The notes under the pieces are model-generated. The model saw nothing but the letters and a program-made list of their open reading frames with translations, made no database searches and was not told where the DNA came from. This document shows, piece after piece, positions 1 to 8,716 of a DNA stretch of 64,000 bases. A program made the translations under genes and the position numbers. Numbering within the stretch: position 1 is the stretch's first letter; each line of letters begins with the position of its first letter. Source of the stretch: Candidatus Poribacteria bacterium (GTDB lineage: Bacteria; Poribacteria; WGA-4E; WGA-3G); contig JAPPIG010000023.1 in NCBI GenBank assembly GCA_028820635.1, positions 1 through 64,000 on the forward strand, written 5' to 3'.

Positions 1-44
1 AGAATACTTGTCTTAGCTTTACGAAATTATGGTCTAAAAAATCG

Positions 45-85
45 ATGGCACTTCAGGTATTTACACATTACATCGTGCCATTTTT
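45..85 (+). terminator. Possible terminator hairpin upstream of fpr
   Basis: ATGGCAC at 45-51 is complementary to GTGCCAT at 75-81, which is followed by a run of T. The loop is long (23 nt), so the hairpin is only moderately convincing. It could end a gene lying left of the window. Bases 1-189 contain no credible gene. Confidence 0.35.
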
Positions 86-124
86 GCCATAAACATGTTG
101 TATAATCCACTGTTCAAAAAATAT

Positions 125-153
125 TTGATAAAGATTTTGGTTTTAAGTATAAT
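125..153 (+). promoter_or_regulatory. Sigma70-type promoter for the ferredoxin-NADP reductase gene
   Basis: TTGATA (125-130) and TATAAT (148-153) are separated by 17 bases and lie about 50 bases before the start codon. Both hexamers are at or one base from consensus. Confidence 0.6.
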
Positions 154-204
154 ATAGGTTAGGAAATCAAACTCCACTATTTTCTATTATTGAAGGAAAC
201 GATT

Positions 205-975
205 ATGCAAAGAAAAAGCTCCAGATCGCGATACTGTATGGGCGAACTCATTGAACGTGAAGATTTTTCAGAAGATTTAGCTGCATTTAAGTTCAAAACT
301 GATCAGCAACTTCCTTTTATTCCGGGGCAATACGCCACTATCGGGTTTGAAGTTGATGAGAAGATCGTCCAACGTCCCTATTCTATTGTGTCCTCACCGC
401 ACGAACCTTTTATGGAAGTCTTCGTAGAATTAGTACCGGAAGGAGCAACGACTCCACTGTTTTGGGAACTAAAACTTGGAGACACAGTTTTTATCAGAGA
501 CCGCCTCGTTGGCAAATTTGTGATGGACACGGAGAGCGGCATGACACGTCACGTCATGGCTGGGACTGTCACAGGCGCGGCACCGTATATCAGTATTGCG
601 CGCACACAGAAAATTGAACAGGAACAAGGCAAGTCAAGTCCGCATCAGATTCTCGCAATTGTCGGTGCCAGTCGTTCATGGGAACTTGGATATTACATGG
701 ATGAACTCAATGAACTCGCGGCACAAGAAGAATGGTTTTCTTTTGTGCCGACTGTGAGTCGTCCTTGGGAAGATACGGAATGGCAAGGTGAAAGTGGTCG
801 TGCGGAAGATGTTGTTCGGAAATACGGTGATCAGATGGGTTATGACCATACGAACTCAGTTGTTTATGCATGTGGCCATCCGCAGATGATTGAGAATGCC
901 AAAGCGATTTGGGCGCGTGCGCGTTTCCCCGAAGAAAGGATTAAAGAGGAGAAATTCTTTGTGATTAAGGAGTAA
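205..975 (+). CDS. fpr: Ferredoxin/flavodoxin-NADP+ reductase
   Basis: A 256-residue FAD- and NADP-binding reductase of the Fpr type, expected to pass electrons between NADPH and ferredoxin or flavodoxin in the cytoplasm. Visible motifs are the FAD-binding RPYS at about residue 57, a diphosphate/NADP-binding segment AGTVTGAAPYISI at about 119, and the C-terminal VYACGHPQMIENAK. The length matches bacterial Fpr (about 250). The ATG at 205 is chosen because GAAGGAAAC sits just upstream; an in-frame TTG at 190 would add five residues. It is probably monocistronic, with its own promoter and a hairpin after it. Paralogous flavin reductases or subunits of larger complexes look similar, so the redox partner is inferred. 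Confidence 0.85.
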   Translation: MQRKSSRSRYCMGELIEREDFSEDLAAFKFKTDQQLPFIPGQYATIGFEVDEKIVQRPYSIVSSPHEPFMEVFVELVPEGATTPLFWELKLGDTVFIRDRLVGKFVMDTESGMTRHVMAGTVTGAAPYISIARTQKIEQEQGKSSPHQILAIVGASRSWELGYYMDELNELAAQEEWFSFVPTVSRPWEDTEWQGESGRAEDVVRKYGDQMGYDHTNSVVYACGHPQMIENAKAIWARARFPEERIKEEKFFVIKE

Positions 976-1016
976 TGTCGATCGTTTGGCAAACCACAAT
1001 GGACAAGATATTGTGT

Positions 1017-1062
1017 AATAGCGGTATAGAAGAAAGTGGAATCTTTCATCTATGCCGTTATT
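1017..1062. terminator. Long hairpin between fpr and tyrA
   Basis: A 20-base arm (1017-1036) pairs with 1043-1062 with three mismatches, two of them G-U compatible, around a 6-base loop. No long T run follows, so it could be a terminator or RNA-stabilising 3' structure for fpr. It lies 40 bases past the fpr stop. Confidence 0.45.
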
Positions 1063-1109
1063 TATGGTACAGAGCATTTTTTCATGCATTGCTTAAGACG
1101 ACTTTTCAC

Positions 1110-1139
1110 TTGACATAGGCGGTAAGATTCTCTTAAAAT
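1110..1139 (+). promoter_or_regulatory. Promoter for the tyrA-cmk-plsC operon
   Basis: TTGACA at 1110-1115 and TAAAAT at 1134-1139 with an 18-base spacer. The -10 box ends only 10 bases before the tyrA ATG, so the leader would be very short or the real start lies further inside. Confidence 0.5.
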
Positions 1140-1149
1140 AGAATGAACA

Positions 1150-2103
1150 ATGTCTAAGGAATCCTACTGTATGTTTACAGACAACAAACCGAAAATCGCC
1201 ACACAACAGATAAAAGAAATCCGTAAAATCACGATATGGGGAGTCGGCTTAATAGGCGGTTCACTTGGGTTGGCACTGAAGAAAAACGGATTTCAGGGGC
1301 AGCGCGTCGGTTTGGGACGGAACATACACAGACTCGAAAATGCACAACAACAAGATGCAGTGGACTCTGTGACAACTGATGTGGCAGAAGGAATTCAAGA
1401 CAGTGACCTTGTAGTCCTTTGCATGCCAGTGAAACTTATACCAATGTTTGTAAAACGCATCATTGAATCTGTTGTTGACAACCAGAAAAAGCGGATTGTA
1501 GTTACCGATGTGGGAAGCACGAAATCGTTATTAGTCCAGTCGGTTGAGACACAAGTGCGGGCAGTTCCATCATTAGGTATCTCATTTGTTGGCGGACACC
1601 CGATGGCAGGATCACATGAAACAGGCGTTGGTGCTGCGCGGGCAGACTTATTTGAAAATGCTAAATGTCTTTTAACACCGACAAAACATACGGATGAGGC
1701 TGCCCTGCAATTAGTTAAGAACCTCTGGGAATTAGTTGGGGCACAACCGTATCTGTGTTCACCTGCAGTGCATGATCAACTTATCGGTGCCGCGAGCCAC
1801 TTTCCCCATCTGATTGCAAGCATTCTTGCCAACAGTGTGGCTAACGTGGAAACACCAAACGGCAAGGCACTGGATTTTACGGCGACAGGTTTTCGGGATA
1901 CCACGCGCATTGCTGCAGGTTCGCCTGAATTATGGACAAGTATTTTCACGCAGAATGCAGATGTGCTTTTATTATTAATGGATGCGTTCTCCCAAAATTT
2001 AAACGAATTCAGAACTTTTCTTGAGACATATAATCATGCTGAAATTGAACGCGTACTTTTGGAAGCCCAAGATATTGTAAAAAAACAGAGAGAAAATCTG
2101 TAA
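1150..2103 (+). CDS. tyrA: Prephenate dehydrogenase
   Basis: A 317-residue NAD(P)-dependent dehydrogenase converting prephenate to 4-hydroxyphenylpyruvate in tyrosine synthesis. The Rossmann motif GVGLIGG is at residues 31-37, and the family signature GGHPMAGSHETG, containing the catalytic-region His, is at 148-159. The helical C-terminal domain carries SHFPHLIAS. No fused chorismate mutase or ACT domain is seen, so this is the short monofunctional form. It is followed after 5 bases by cmk, a common pairing in bacteria. An alternative ATG at codon 8 would trim the poorly conserved N-terminus. Confidence 0.9.
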   Translation: MSKESYCMFTDNKPKIATQQIKEIRKITIWGVGLIGGSLGLALKKNGFQGQRVGLGRNIHRLENAQQQDAVDSVTTDVAEGIQDSDLVVLCMPVKLIPMFVKRIIESVVDNQKKRIVVTDVGSTKSLLVQSVETQVRAVPSLGISFVGGHPMAGSHETGVGAARADLFENAKCLLTPTKHTDEAALQLVKNLWELVGAQPYLCSPAVHDQLIGAASHFPHLIASILANSVANVETPNGKALDFTATGFRDTTRIAAGSPELWTSIFTQNADVLLLLMDAFSQNLNEFRTFLETYNHAEIERVLLEAQDIVKKQRENL

Positions 2104-2108
2104 AAGAA

Positions 2109-2789
2109 ATGAAACAGACTGGAGATGATGTGACAATCGCAATAGATGGACCTGCCGGATCCGGGAAAAGCACTGTTGCTCGACTTGTTGCAGAAAAACT
2201 CGGATTGCTTTACCTCGATTCCGGTGCAATGTACCGAGCAGTAACAGTGCTTGCAATAAAAAATAAAGTAGAAACAGATATACCCAAACTCATAGAACTT
2301 GTGAAAACATGTCGTATCAATTTTGAGGAAAATGGCAGAAAGATTTTGCTAAATTCTGATGATGTTTCAGTTCAGATACGCACACCAGAAGTGAATAATT
2401 TAGTTGCGGATATTGCAAAAGTTCCAGAGATTCGGCACGAGATTGTTAAACATCAACAAAAAATTGGAAAAGAAGGTAGTATTATTGCTGAAGGAAGGGA
2501 TTTGACGACGATTGTATTTCCAGATGCCGATTTTAAATTTTATCTCGACGCATCTGTGAGGGAACGCGCAAAGCGAAGGTTTGCAGAACTTCAAGCCCAA
2601 AATGTGGATACAACTTTAGAGGCAGTGGAAACGGAAATTAATGCGCGTGATGAAAAGGATACATCGCGAGAACATAGCCCACTACGAGCGGCTGAGGACG
2701 CGATTCACGTAGACACGACTGGCAAAACGATTGAAGAAGTAGTAGACTTTATCGTTGCACAGGTAAGTAGTGGAATTGATCAGGGTTAA
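2109..2789 (+). CDS. cmk: Cytidylate kinase
   Basis: A 226-residue (d)CMP kinase that phosphorylates CMP and dCMP with ATP. The P-loop GPAGSGKST is at residues 14-22, followed by LYLDSGAMYRAVT for substrate binding, the GRDLTTIVFPDA segment, and the lid-region arginines near RDEKDTSREHSPL. The length is normal. The ATG at 2109 has a weak ribosome site; an in-frame GTG at 2130 has GGAG five bases upstream and starts directly before the conserved core, so it may be the true start. It is second in the tyrA-cmk-plsC operon. Confidence 0.92.
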   Translation: MKQTGDDVTIAIDGPAGSGKSTVARLVAEKLGLLYLDSGAMYRAVTVLAIKNKVETDIPKLIELVKTCRINFEENGRKILLNSDDVSVQIRTPEVNNLVADIAKVPEIRHEIVKHQQKIGKEGSIIAEGRDLTTIVFPDADFKFYLDASVRERAKRRFAELQAQNVDTTLEAVETEINARDEKDTSREHSPLRAAEDAIHVDTTGKTIEEVVDFIVAQVSSGIDQG

Positions 2790-2832
2790 TATTTAGGGGA
2801 GGGTTAAAGCATCAATGCTATAACGAAGATTC

Positions 2833-3480
2833 ATGTGGTATACTAATAATCAGTTCTGGTCGTCACGCCGCTTGTATCGGTGGGGGCATAGACTTACAAA
2901 TCTGTTTTGTAAAGTAATGGGATGCCTTGAAGCACGCGGTGTTAAACATATTCCAAGGGGAGGCGGAGTTTTGCTCGTCTCAAATCATATCAGCATTTTA
3001 GACCCGGTGATTATAGGGTCTGCCGCAAATCGTGAAATACATTTCATGGGGCGTAGCAATCTTTTCAAAATTCCCGGTTTAGGTAAGTTAATTACTGCAT
3101 TTAATGCTTATCCGGTGAATAGATGGTCCGCTGACTTCGGTGCTTTACGAAGAACAATTTCTCTTCTGAAAGAAGGAAAAGCAGTTCTAATTTTCCCAGA
3201 AGGCACTCGGAGCGCTGATGGCACTATGGGCAAAGCGCATGATGGTGCATGTTTTATTGCTCATAGAGCAGATGTCCCAACAATTCCGGTATATCATTGT
3301 GGTGCAGGGGAAATGTTACCGCGCGGGAGTAGTCGTATACGTCGTGCGAAATTGAATGTAATTTTTGGAGAACCAATTGATTTTAGTGGAATAGATGAAA
3401 CTGAAGTAAAACGGGAAATGTATCAACAGATGGGGGTAAAAATGAGAGAAGCAATCATGAAATTGCGGGATGAGTTGTAG
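2833..3480 (+). CDS. plsC: 1-acyl-sn-glycerol-3-phosphate acyltransferase (PlsC family)
   Basis: A 215-residue membrane-associated acyltransferase that adds the second acyl chain in phosphatidic acid synthesis. The catalytic HX4D motif is seen as NHISILD at residues 51-57. The glycerophosphate-binding FPEGTRS is at 121-127, and a GEPIDF segment follows near the C-terminus. It lies 43 bases after cmk; cmk-plsC adjacency is widespread in bacteria. The N-terminal 30 residues are hydrophobic/basic and may associate with the membrane. Acyl donor preference cannot be read from the sequence. Confidence 0.85.
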   Translation: MWYTNNQFWSSRRLYRWGHRLTNLFCKVMGCLEARGVKHIPRGGGVLLVSNHISILDPVIIGSAANREIHFMGRSNLFKIPGLGKLITAFNAYPVNRWSADFGALRRTISLLKEGKAVLIFPEGTRSADGTMGKAHDGACFIAHRADVPTIPVYHCGAGEMLPRGSSRIRRAKLNVIFGEPIDFSGIDETEVKREMYQQMGVKMREAIMKLRDEL

Positions 3481-3525
3481 AAAATATATTAACACAAAGT
3501 AAACCTGAAAACAATTATTAATCAA

Positions 3526-4641
3526 TCATTTAGTTGCATTTGCTAAAATCGTTAAAACATCACCCTCTTGAACTTGATATGTTTTTCCCTCCGCTCTAAC
3601 TAATCCTTTACTACGCGCTTGCGTGTAGCTGCCACAAGTAGCTAAATCTTCCCAATTGATGCACTCTGAACGGACAAATCCCTGTTCAAAATCGGTATGA
3701 ATCAATCCAGCAGCTTCCACAGCGGTTTGCCCACTCCGAAGTGTCCATGCCCGCGTCTCTTTTAGACCGCCTGTAAAAAATGTGATTAACCCCATTAATT
3801 GATATGAAGTATGAATGAACCTCTCTAATGCGGATTCCTTCAATCCCATTTCAGCCATAAATACTTCAGTGTCTGCGGAATCAAGTTGGGCGATTTCCAT
3901 CTCTAATTGTGCTGCGAGTACAATAACACCGGTCTGTGGTAGTCCCTCATATTTAGCAAAGCGCCCTAAAATTTCATCTGCTTCGTCAAGTTGCGTTTCA
4001 CTGATGTTGCAAATAAGTAGTAGAGGCTTTTGTGTTAAGAACCCGTAACCTCGTATTAACTTTTCCTCATTTTCTGATATTGTAAGAGAACGAAGCGGTT
4101 TTCCTTCCTCAAGGGACTGTTTGCATTCTTCTAAAATCCGCAGTTCATTTTGATGTTCAGCGGACTTTTGGTTTTTCAGCAGTTTTTCAAGTCTATCGAT
4201 TCGTCCTTCAATGATTTGGAGATCAGAGAGTGCAAATTCCAAATTGACAGATTCAATGTCTCTTTCAGCATGAACGCAACCATCAACATGTGGCACTGTT
4301 TCATCTTCAAAAAGTCTGACAACATGAGCAAGTGCATCAACAGTGCGGAGTTCACCAAGCACTTCAGGGTCTAACGCTGTGTGCTCAAGACGTTCAATAT
4401 TAGGATTTATTGCTGAACGCGAGGTGCCGCCACCATCCATGTAGTCAATCGTCGCGGGTATAATTTTCTCAGATTGAAACACCTTTGCCAAAGGTTCTAA
4501 ACGTTCATCTGAAACAGATACAGTGCTAAGATTTATCTGTTTTTTGCTGGTGTAGCCCCCAATTTCAGCATTAGAATGTGCTAAAGCGTTGAAAACTGTC
4601 GTTTTTCCTACGTGTGGTCGACCTACAATACCTATTTTCAT
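3526..4641 (-). CDS. ychF: Obg-family translation-associated ATPase YchF
   Basis: A 371-residue P-loop NTPase of the YchF/EngD branch. The P-loop GRPHVGKT is at residues 7-14, the guanine-specificity NKxD motif is replaced by NxxE (NISE at about 212), as is typical for ATP-preferring YchF, a coiled-coil insert lies in the middle, and a C-terminal TGS domain starts around residue 285 (TFFTGG, RAWT, IHTDFEQGF, VQEGDVL). Family members bind ribosomes and modulate translation and stress responses. The usual GLPNVGKS is GRPHVGKT here. It is convergent with plsC, with 45 bases between the stops. Confidence 0.9.
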   Translation of the reverse strand: MKIGIVGRPHVGKTTVFNALAHSNAEIGGYTSKKQINLSTVSVSDERLEPLAKVFQSEKIIPATIDYMDGGGTSRSAINPNIERLEHTALDPEVLGELRTVDALAHVVRLFEDETVPHVDGCVHAERDIESVNLEFALSDLQIIEGRIDRLEKLLKNQKSAEHQNELRILEECKQSLEEGKPLRSLTISENEEKLIRGYGFLTQKPLLLICNISETQLDEADEILGRFAKYEGLPQTGVIVLAAQLEMEIAQLDSADTEVFMAEMGLKESALERFIHTSYQLMGLITFFTGGLKETRAWTLRSGQTAVEAAGLIHTDFEQGFVRSECINWEDLATCGSYTQARSKGLVRAEGKTYQVQEGDVLTILANATK

Positions 4642-4702
4642 AATGGTTATCGGTTAATTGGTTCTGATATCAAGATGGATTATAACTAACTTGATGAACA
4701 TT

Positions 4703-4998
4703 CAGGATTTTTCAGTTTTTCTGTGCATTTTATTGCAAACGTTAATATTTATAGTCGCATTGTAGGTCGGGTAGAGCGAAGCGAAACCCGCAGCATGCCA
4801 AAAGCGCATGCTGCGTTGATTTGGACAATCTTAGTGTGACAGTGCGATCATGTCGGGTTTCGTAAACTCTACCCGCTGAATCATGCAGAATGCCATACGC
4901 GCATTCTGCTAAAGGCATTCATAGCGTTGATTTGGACCTACAATATAAACTCTCAGTAAAACCTATTAACCGATTATTCTTAAAACTGAATAACCATG
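4703..4998. mobile_element. MITE-like element, family 1, copy A (9-bp target duplication)
   Basis: A 296-bp non-coding element. The left end CAGGATTTTTCAGTTTT and the right end (complement CATGGTTATTCAGTTTT) are inverted repeats. It is bounded by exact 9-bp direct repeats ATGAACATT at 4694-4702 and 4999-5007. The interior holds hairpins: GGTCGGGTAGAG against CTCTACCCG, GCAGCATGC against GCATGCTGC, and GCAGAATGCC against GCATTCTGC. It occupies most of the 467-base gene-free gap between ychF and the gene at 5109. Related copies are at 25242, 38851 and 52088. Confidence 0.85.
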
Positions 4999-5016
4999 AT
5001 GAACATTTGTTTTTTA

Positions 5017-5045
5017 TTGACAACATTCAGGTGAGATGCTAATAT
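5017..5045 (+). promoter_or_regulatory. Promoter just downstream of MITE copy A
   Basis: TTGACA at 5017-5022 and TAATAT at 5040-5045 with 17-base spacing, starting 18 bases beyond the right end of the MITE. It would drive the 5109-6259 gene pair. Confidence 0.5.
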
Positions 5046-5108
5046 ATCCTATCGTATTTAATAATGCCATTGTATTAGTGTTGCGAAAATCAAAGAGGTA
5101 AATTCAAA

Positions 5109-5501
5109 ATGAGCACAGAGAACCGCAATTGGAAACGTCGTCTGACCAAGGTGTTAACTATTTTGCTGATATTCATGGTTTGCCTTTCTATTTTCCAATG
5201 GTTTATCATTGCTGCACTTTTCGAATTTGGTGCGGAGACGTTGAAGGATGCTATGGTTAGACAAGCACCCGAAGGTGTAAATCGCAATGACATAATAAAT
5301 ACTTTTGAAAGAGTTAAAAGCGCGGCACAGCGAATACCATTTAGTTTTATCACAGGAAAAATCAGCCTTCGTAAAATTAAAGCTGCAGGTGAATACGCTA
5401 TTGAAGCGAACGACGATGAAACCTGGAACGCGGAGGAAATCAATACCCTCCTGAGGATGCTCAATGCTGCTGTAGGATATAAAGAAAAATTGAGCAATTG
5501 A
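5109..5501 (+). CDS. Hypothetical single-pass membrane protein
   Basis: 130 residues, family not recognised. A basic N-terminus (KRR) is followed by a hydrophobic stretch at about residues 14-37, consistent with one membrane anchor; the remainder is hydrophilic and helical (VNRNDIINTFERVKSAAQR). GAGGT lies nine bases before the ATG, supporting the start. Its TGA stop overlaps the ATG of the next gene (TGATG), so the two are translationally coupled. No function can be assigned. Confidence 0.65.
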   Translation: MSTENRNWKRRLTKVLTILLIFMVCLSIFQWFIIAALFEFGAETLKDAMVRQAPEGVNRNDIINTFERVKSAAQRIPFSFITGKISLRKIKAAGEYAIEANDDETWNAEEINTLLRMLNAAVGYKEKLSN

Positions 5502-6259
5502 TGTCAATGCTATTAACACCGCCTTATGAAAAATTTGCCTATGCTTATGACCGGATGATGAAAAACGTTAACTATCCACGATGGAGCGATTATATAGAAT
5601 CACTTTTTAAAATGTACGGTTGTGAACCACGGAATATCCTTGATTTGGCGTGCGGAACGGGAGCATTAAGCGTCTTATTAGCATCAAAGGGATATCTGGT
5701 GACCGGGATAGATAGGGCAAAAGGAATGCTGAACATTGCCCGTGAAAAAGCCAAAGATCAAAACTTGCCAATCACATTCCATCATGGAGATATGCTTAAT
5801 TTTCGGTTAGATGAGCAGTTTGATGCGATCCTTTGCACCTATGACAGCATAAATTATGCAGACAACGAAAATGAATTAAGTGGTATGTTTGAAACTGTGT
5901 CTAAACATCTCGTGCAGGACGGATTATTTATCTTTGATGTCACGACTGAACGGAATATAGTAGAGCATTTCCACAACAAAACATTTTCTGAAAACCACGA
6001 AGATTATTCCTATATTTGGAAGAATAATTATCTCTATCACACCAAAATGTGCCGCACCTTCCTAACTTTTTTTATACGTGAAGGCGAGTTGTTTAGACGC
6101 TATGAAGAGGTTCACAAACAACGAATTTATGAGGTAGATACGGTCAATAAATTACTCAAAGCAGCAGGCTACAAAATGCTAAGTGCTTTTGATATGTATA
6201 CCTTCAATAAGTGGACTCGCTCTTCAAATCGGATTAACTTCACTGCACAATTGGCATAA
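5501..6259 (+). CDS. Class I SAM-dependent methyltransferase
   Basis: About 252 residues. The SAM-binding motif LDLACGTG is near residue 47. It is followed by an acidic residue closing strand 2 (VTGIDRAKGML), motif HHGDMLNF, and DAILCTYDSINYA in the motif II region; this is the standard class I Rossmann order. The C-terminal part (EVHKQRIYEVDTVNKLLKAAGYKML) resembles small-molecule methyltransferases rather than RNA or DNA enzymes. The substrate cannot be identified. The ATG at 5501 overlaps the upstream stop; an ATG at 5507 is an equally good start. It is coupled to the small membrane protein at 5109. Confidence 0.8.
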   Translation: MSMLLTPPYEKFAYAYDRMMKNVNYPRWSDYIESLFKMYGCEPRNILDLACGTGALSVLLASKGYLVTGIDRAKGMLNIAREKAKDQNLPITFHHGDMLNFRLDEQFDAILCTYDSINYADNENELSGMFETVSKHLVQDGLFIFDVTTERNIVEHFHNKTFSENHEDYSYIWKNNYLYHTKMCRTFLTFFIREGELFRRYEEVHKQRIYEVDTVNKLLKAAGYKMLSAFDMYTFNKWTRSSNRINFTAQLA

Positions 6260-6295
6260 TAGTGTCGTTGAAATTGTGGTTATACCAAACTCAAT

Positions 6296-7348
6296 TTACA
6301 AACCTTGTGCGATAAGGTCTCCAACCTCTTCAGTAGTATACCCCATTCTTCCAGCCCCGAGATCTTTAATTTTTCCACTTGCGAGCAAATCACTAATAGA
6401 CTTTTCCACTTTTACAGCTGCGTCAGCATGCCCAAGGTGATCCAGCATCATGCCTGCTGCACCGACAGCGGCAATGGGGTTAATCTGATTTTTTCCCGTA
6501 TACCGCGGTGCTGAACCGTGGATCGGTTCAAACATAGCGACACTTTCTGGATTCAAATTACCTGATGCTGCAACACCCATACCGCCTTGAATCATTGCCC
6601 CAAGGTCAGTAATGATGTCCCCGAACATATTACAAGTTACAATCACATCAAACCATTCAGGATTTTTAACCATCCACATCGTTGTCGCGTCCACGAATGC
6701 GTATTCTTTTTTTATATCAGGGTAATCTTCTCCAACCTCGTCAAAGACACGTCGCCACAAGTCATGTGCGTAGGTAAGTACGTTTGCTTTATCGCATGAG
6801 GTTAAGGTATTCGTCTTGTTGCGTTTTCGGGTGAGTTCATACGCATAGCGAACACATCGTTCCACACCTTTATAGGTGTTAATCATCTCTTGGATTGCAA
6901 CTTCATCCTGTGTGCCGCGTTTCAAATAACCACCGATTCCGGAGTATAAGCCTTCTGTATTTTCGCGAACAATGATGAAGTCAATATCTTCTGGACCTTT
7001 GTCCTTCAACGGTGTTGGTACACCAGGATATAGTTTTACAGGACGCAGGTTAATATAGAGATCAAGTTCAAACCGGACCTTTAGTAAAATCCCTTTCTCC
7101 AAAATGCCAGGTTTGACATCGGGATGCCCAATCGCACCAAGATAAATTGCATCAAGTTCCCGGAGTTCTTCAAGCACTGAATCTGGTAGCACTTCACCTG
7201 TTTCCAGATATCGGTCTCCACCGACATCGTACTCAACAGTTTCGTATTTAATTCCTTCTTGTGCAGCTGCTGCCCCGAAGACCTTCATTGCTTCACGCGT
7301 TACTTCGGGGCCAATTCCGTCTCCTGGAATGAGACCGATTTTATACAT
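6296..7348 (-). CDS. leuB: 3-isopropylmalate dehydrogenase-like beta-decarboxylating dehydrogenase
   Basis: 350 residues of the isocitrate/isopropylmalate dehydrogenase superfamily. The start is the ATG at 7348, preceded by GGAGGG at good spacing; an upstream in-frame codon at 7369 is less likely. Visible are [13 protein letters not shown] at the N-terminus, the substrate-binding arginines in [34 protein letters not shown], the catalytic Lys-Asp region ([17 protein letters not shown]) and the NAD segment [14 protein letters not shown]. The RFELD/NLRP pattern favours isopropylmalate dehydrogenase (leucine synthesis) over isocitrate dehydrogenase. Tartrate- or homoisocitrate-type activity is possible because no other leu genes lie nearby. 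Confidence 0.75.
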   Translation of the reverse strand: MYKIGLIPGDGIGPEVTREAMKVFGAAAAQEGIKYETVEYDVGGDRYLETGEVLPDSVLEELRELDAIYLGAIGHPDVKPGILEKGILLKVRFELDLYINLRPVKLYPGVPTPLKDKGPEDIDFIIVRENTEGLYSGIGGYLKRGTQDEVAIQEMINTYKGVERCVRYAYELTRKRNKTNTLTSCDKANVLTYAHDLWRRVFDEVGEDYPDIKKEYAFVDATTMWMVKNPEWFDVIVTCNMFGDIITDLGAMIQGGMGVAASGNLNPESVAMFEPIHGSAPRYTGKNQINPIAAVGAAGMMLDHLGHADAAVKVEKSISDLLASGKIKDLGAGRMGYTTEEVGDLIAQGL

Positions 7349-7391
7349 CAATTCCCTCCAAATCGTCACGTCATAGTTTTTGGCTCTCTAT

Positions 7392-7420
7392 ATTTTAACA
7401 TATTTGGGGTGATATTGCAA
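7392..7420 (-). promoter_or_regulatory. Promoter for the leuB-like gene
   Basis: On the minus strand TTGCAA (7415-7420) and TAAAAT (7392-7397) are 17 bases apart, about 45 bases before the start codon. It lies just outside the element end at 7436. Confidence 0.5.
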
Positions 7421-7435
7421 ATTAGGAGTCTTGTT

Positions 7436-7670
7436 GGGTGTGTAAAGTTTTTGGCCTGAATACTCTTTTTCTCTTGTTGGAGGGGTTTCAACTCCACTGA
7501 ATGCCATACGCGCATTCAGTGTTGATTTGGATTTCTCAATTGCCACAAGTATATTGGACATTGACTTGGGTCTCTTCTGTAGGAGCGACCTCCCGGTCGC
7601 GACCAGGAGGTCGCTCCTACAGAATCCGCATAATCCGTGAACTAACAAGTGACAAGAACTTTACACACCC
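7436..7670. mobile_element. Small element with ISKra4-type ends (non-autonomous)
   Basis: 235 bp bounded by GGGTGTGTAAAGTTTT at the left and its inverted copy AACTTTACACACCC at the right, matching the ends of the IS at 28407-29737. It encodes nothing. Inside are a TTGTTGGAGG-type repeat, a hairpin at 7495-7521 (CACTGAATGC/GCATTCAGTG) and the long palindrome at 7575-7624. No 9-bp target duplication was found. Together with the repeat at 7739 it fills the gene-free gap 7349-7784. Confidence 0.6.
7575..7624. repeat. Perfect palindrome, GTAGGAGCGA hairpin family
   Basis: Two perfectly complementary 19-base arms (7575-7593 and 7606-7624) around a 12-base loop that itself contains the palindrome GGTCGCGACC. 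The core GTAGGAGCGA..TCC recurs at 13648, 17314, 19404, 46294, 51928 and 59942. Confidence 0.8.
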
Positions 7671-7738
7671 CGTATACCATTTTTCTGTGATTATATTAGA
7701 GCGTATCTCATAAATCATCTGTAGGGTTATTTGATCGG

Positions 7739-7766
7739 AAATCGGGGTTACAAAGCCCTCCCACAA
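7739..7766. repeat. Short repeat of the GGAGGGCTTTGTAAGCCC family
   Basis: Contains AATCGGGGTTACAAAGCCCTCC. It shares its core with repeats at 20279, 25128 and 55484, all in gene gaps. Confidence 0.55.
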
Positions 7767-7784
7767 GAGATAATCCAGCATTAA

Positions 7785-8678
7785 TTATCTAACTCGTTTC
7801 CACAGGACAATTGTCTTGTCAGTACTTCCACTGGCGAGAAGGTCTCCATGAGAATTGAAGGCAACTTGTGATACCCTGCCTGTATGCCCGTTAAGTGCTG
7901 CTTTACATGTTCCACTGGACGTATCCCATAACCTTAGTGTTTTGTCAGCACTTCCACTTGCCAGTATGGTGCTGTCAGGGTTGTAAGCGATACTCCATAC
8001 TCTGTGTGAATGTCCGCTGAGCGTTGCTTTGTATGATCCATTTGCTGGATTCCATAGCCGTACGGTTTTATCAAAACTTCCGCCACTTGCGAGGATTTGA
8101 CCATCAGGACTGAAAACGGTACTATAGATATTACCTTGATGTCTCGTAAGTGTTGTTTTACAATGCTGCGTTTTAATATCCCATAAGCGGACAGTTTCAT
8201 CTGCGCTCCCAGTTGCCAGCGTCTCACCATCGGGACTGAAAGCGACACTCAAGACACTGCCGCGATGACCTGTGAATGTCCCTTTATGGTCGTCGCTAAC
8301 AACATCCCAGAGTCGCGCTGTATTGTCCAAACTTCCAGTTGCAAGTGTGTTTCCGTCTGGTGAAAACGCAACACTCCAAACCCAATCGCTATGTCCAGTG
8401 AGTGTCTTTTGCAGTTCACCACTTGTAGGATTCCACAAACGTATCGTGCCATCCTCACTAACACTTGCCAACAACGAGCCATCAGGATTAAAAGCGACAG
8501 TATTGACTGGGGCATTATGCTCAGTAAGTGTTATTTTTTTGGTGCCGCTTATAGTATCCCATAGCTTTATTGTTGTGTCTAAACCACCGCTTGCAAGTGT
8601 AGTTCCATCCGGGGAAAATGCCACGGAACGTACTGAGCGAGTGTGTCCAGTCAGGACAGAAAGCTTAATCATTGTCAT
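7785..8678 (-). CDS. WD40-repeat protein, single seven-bladed propeller
   Basis: 297 residues made almost entirely of seven WD40 repeats, each with the GH...VxSVAFSPDGxxLASGSxDxTxRLWD pattern, enough for one closed beta-propeller. No signal peptide or extra domain is seen, so this is probably a cytoplasmic scaffold, unlike the secreted WD40 proteins at 15217 and 57827-64000. The repeats are very regular, suggesting recent internal duplication. It lies 38 bases downstream of the DUF5916 gene on the same strand and may be cotranscribed. The binding partner is unknown. Confidence 0.85.
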   Translation of the reverse strand: MTMIKLSVLTGHTRSVRSVAFSPDGTTLASGGLDTTIKLWDTISGTKKITLTEHNAPVNTVAFNPDGSLLASVSEDGTIRLWNPTSGELQKTLTGHSDWVWSVAFSPDGNTLATGSLDNTARLWDVVSDDHKGTFTGHRGSVLSVAFSPDGETLATGSADETVRLWDIKTQHCKTTLTRHQGNIYSTVFSPDGQILASGGSFDKTVRLWNPANGSYKATLSGHSHRVWSIAYNPDSTILASGSADKTLRLWDTSSGTCKAALNGHTGRVSQVAFNSHGDLLASGSTDKTIVLWKRVR

Positions 8679-8716
8679 GATTTATAGTTTCCAAGTTCTC
8701 TATGGTGAATTATAAA

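Noticed and set aside
6296..7348. Isocitrate dehydrogenase
   Set aside because: The length near 350 and the [16 protein letters not shown] substrate region fit isopropylmalate dehydrogenase types better.
7436..7670. Target duplication around the small element at 7436
   Set aside because: AGTCTTGTT on the left and CGTATACCA on the right are unrelated.
8272..8715. 147-codon plus-strand open frame opposite the WD40 gene
   Set aside because: It is the complementary frame of regular WD40 repeats; the minus-strand product has clear repeats and the plus product has none.
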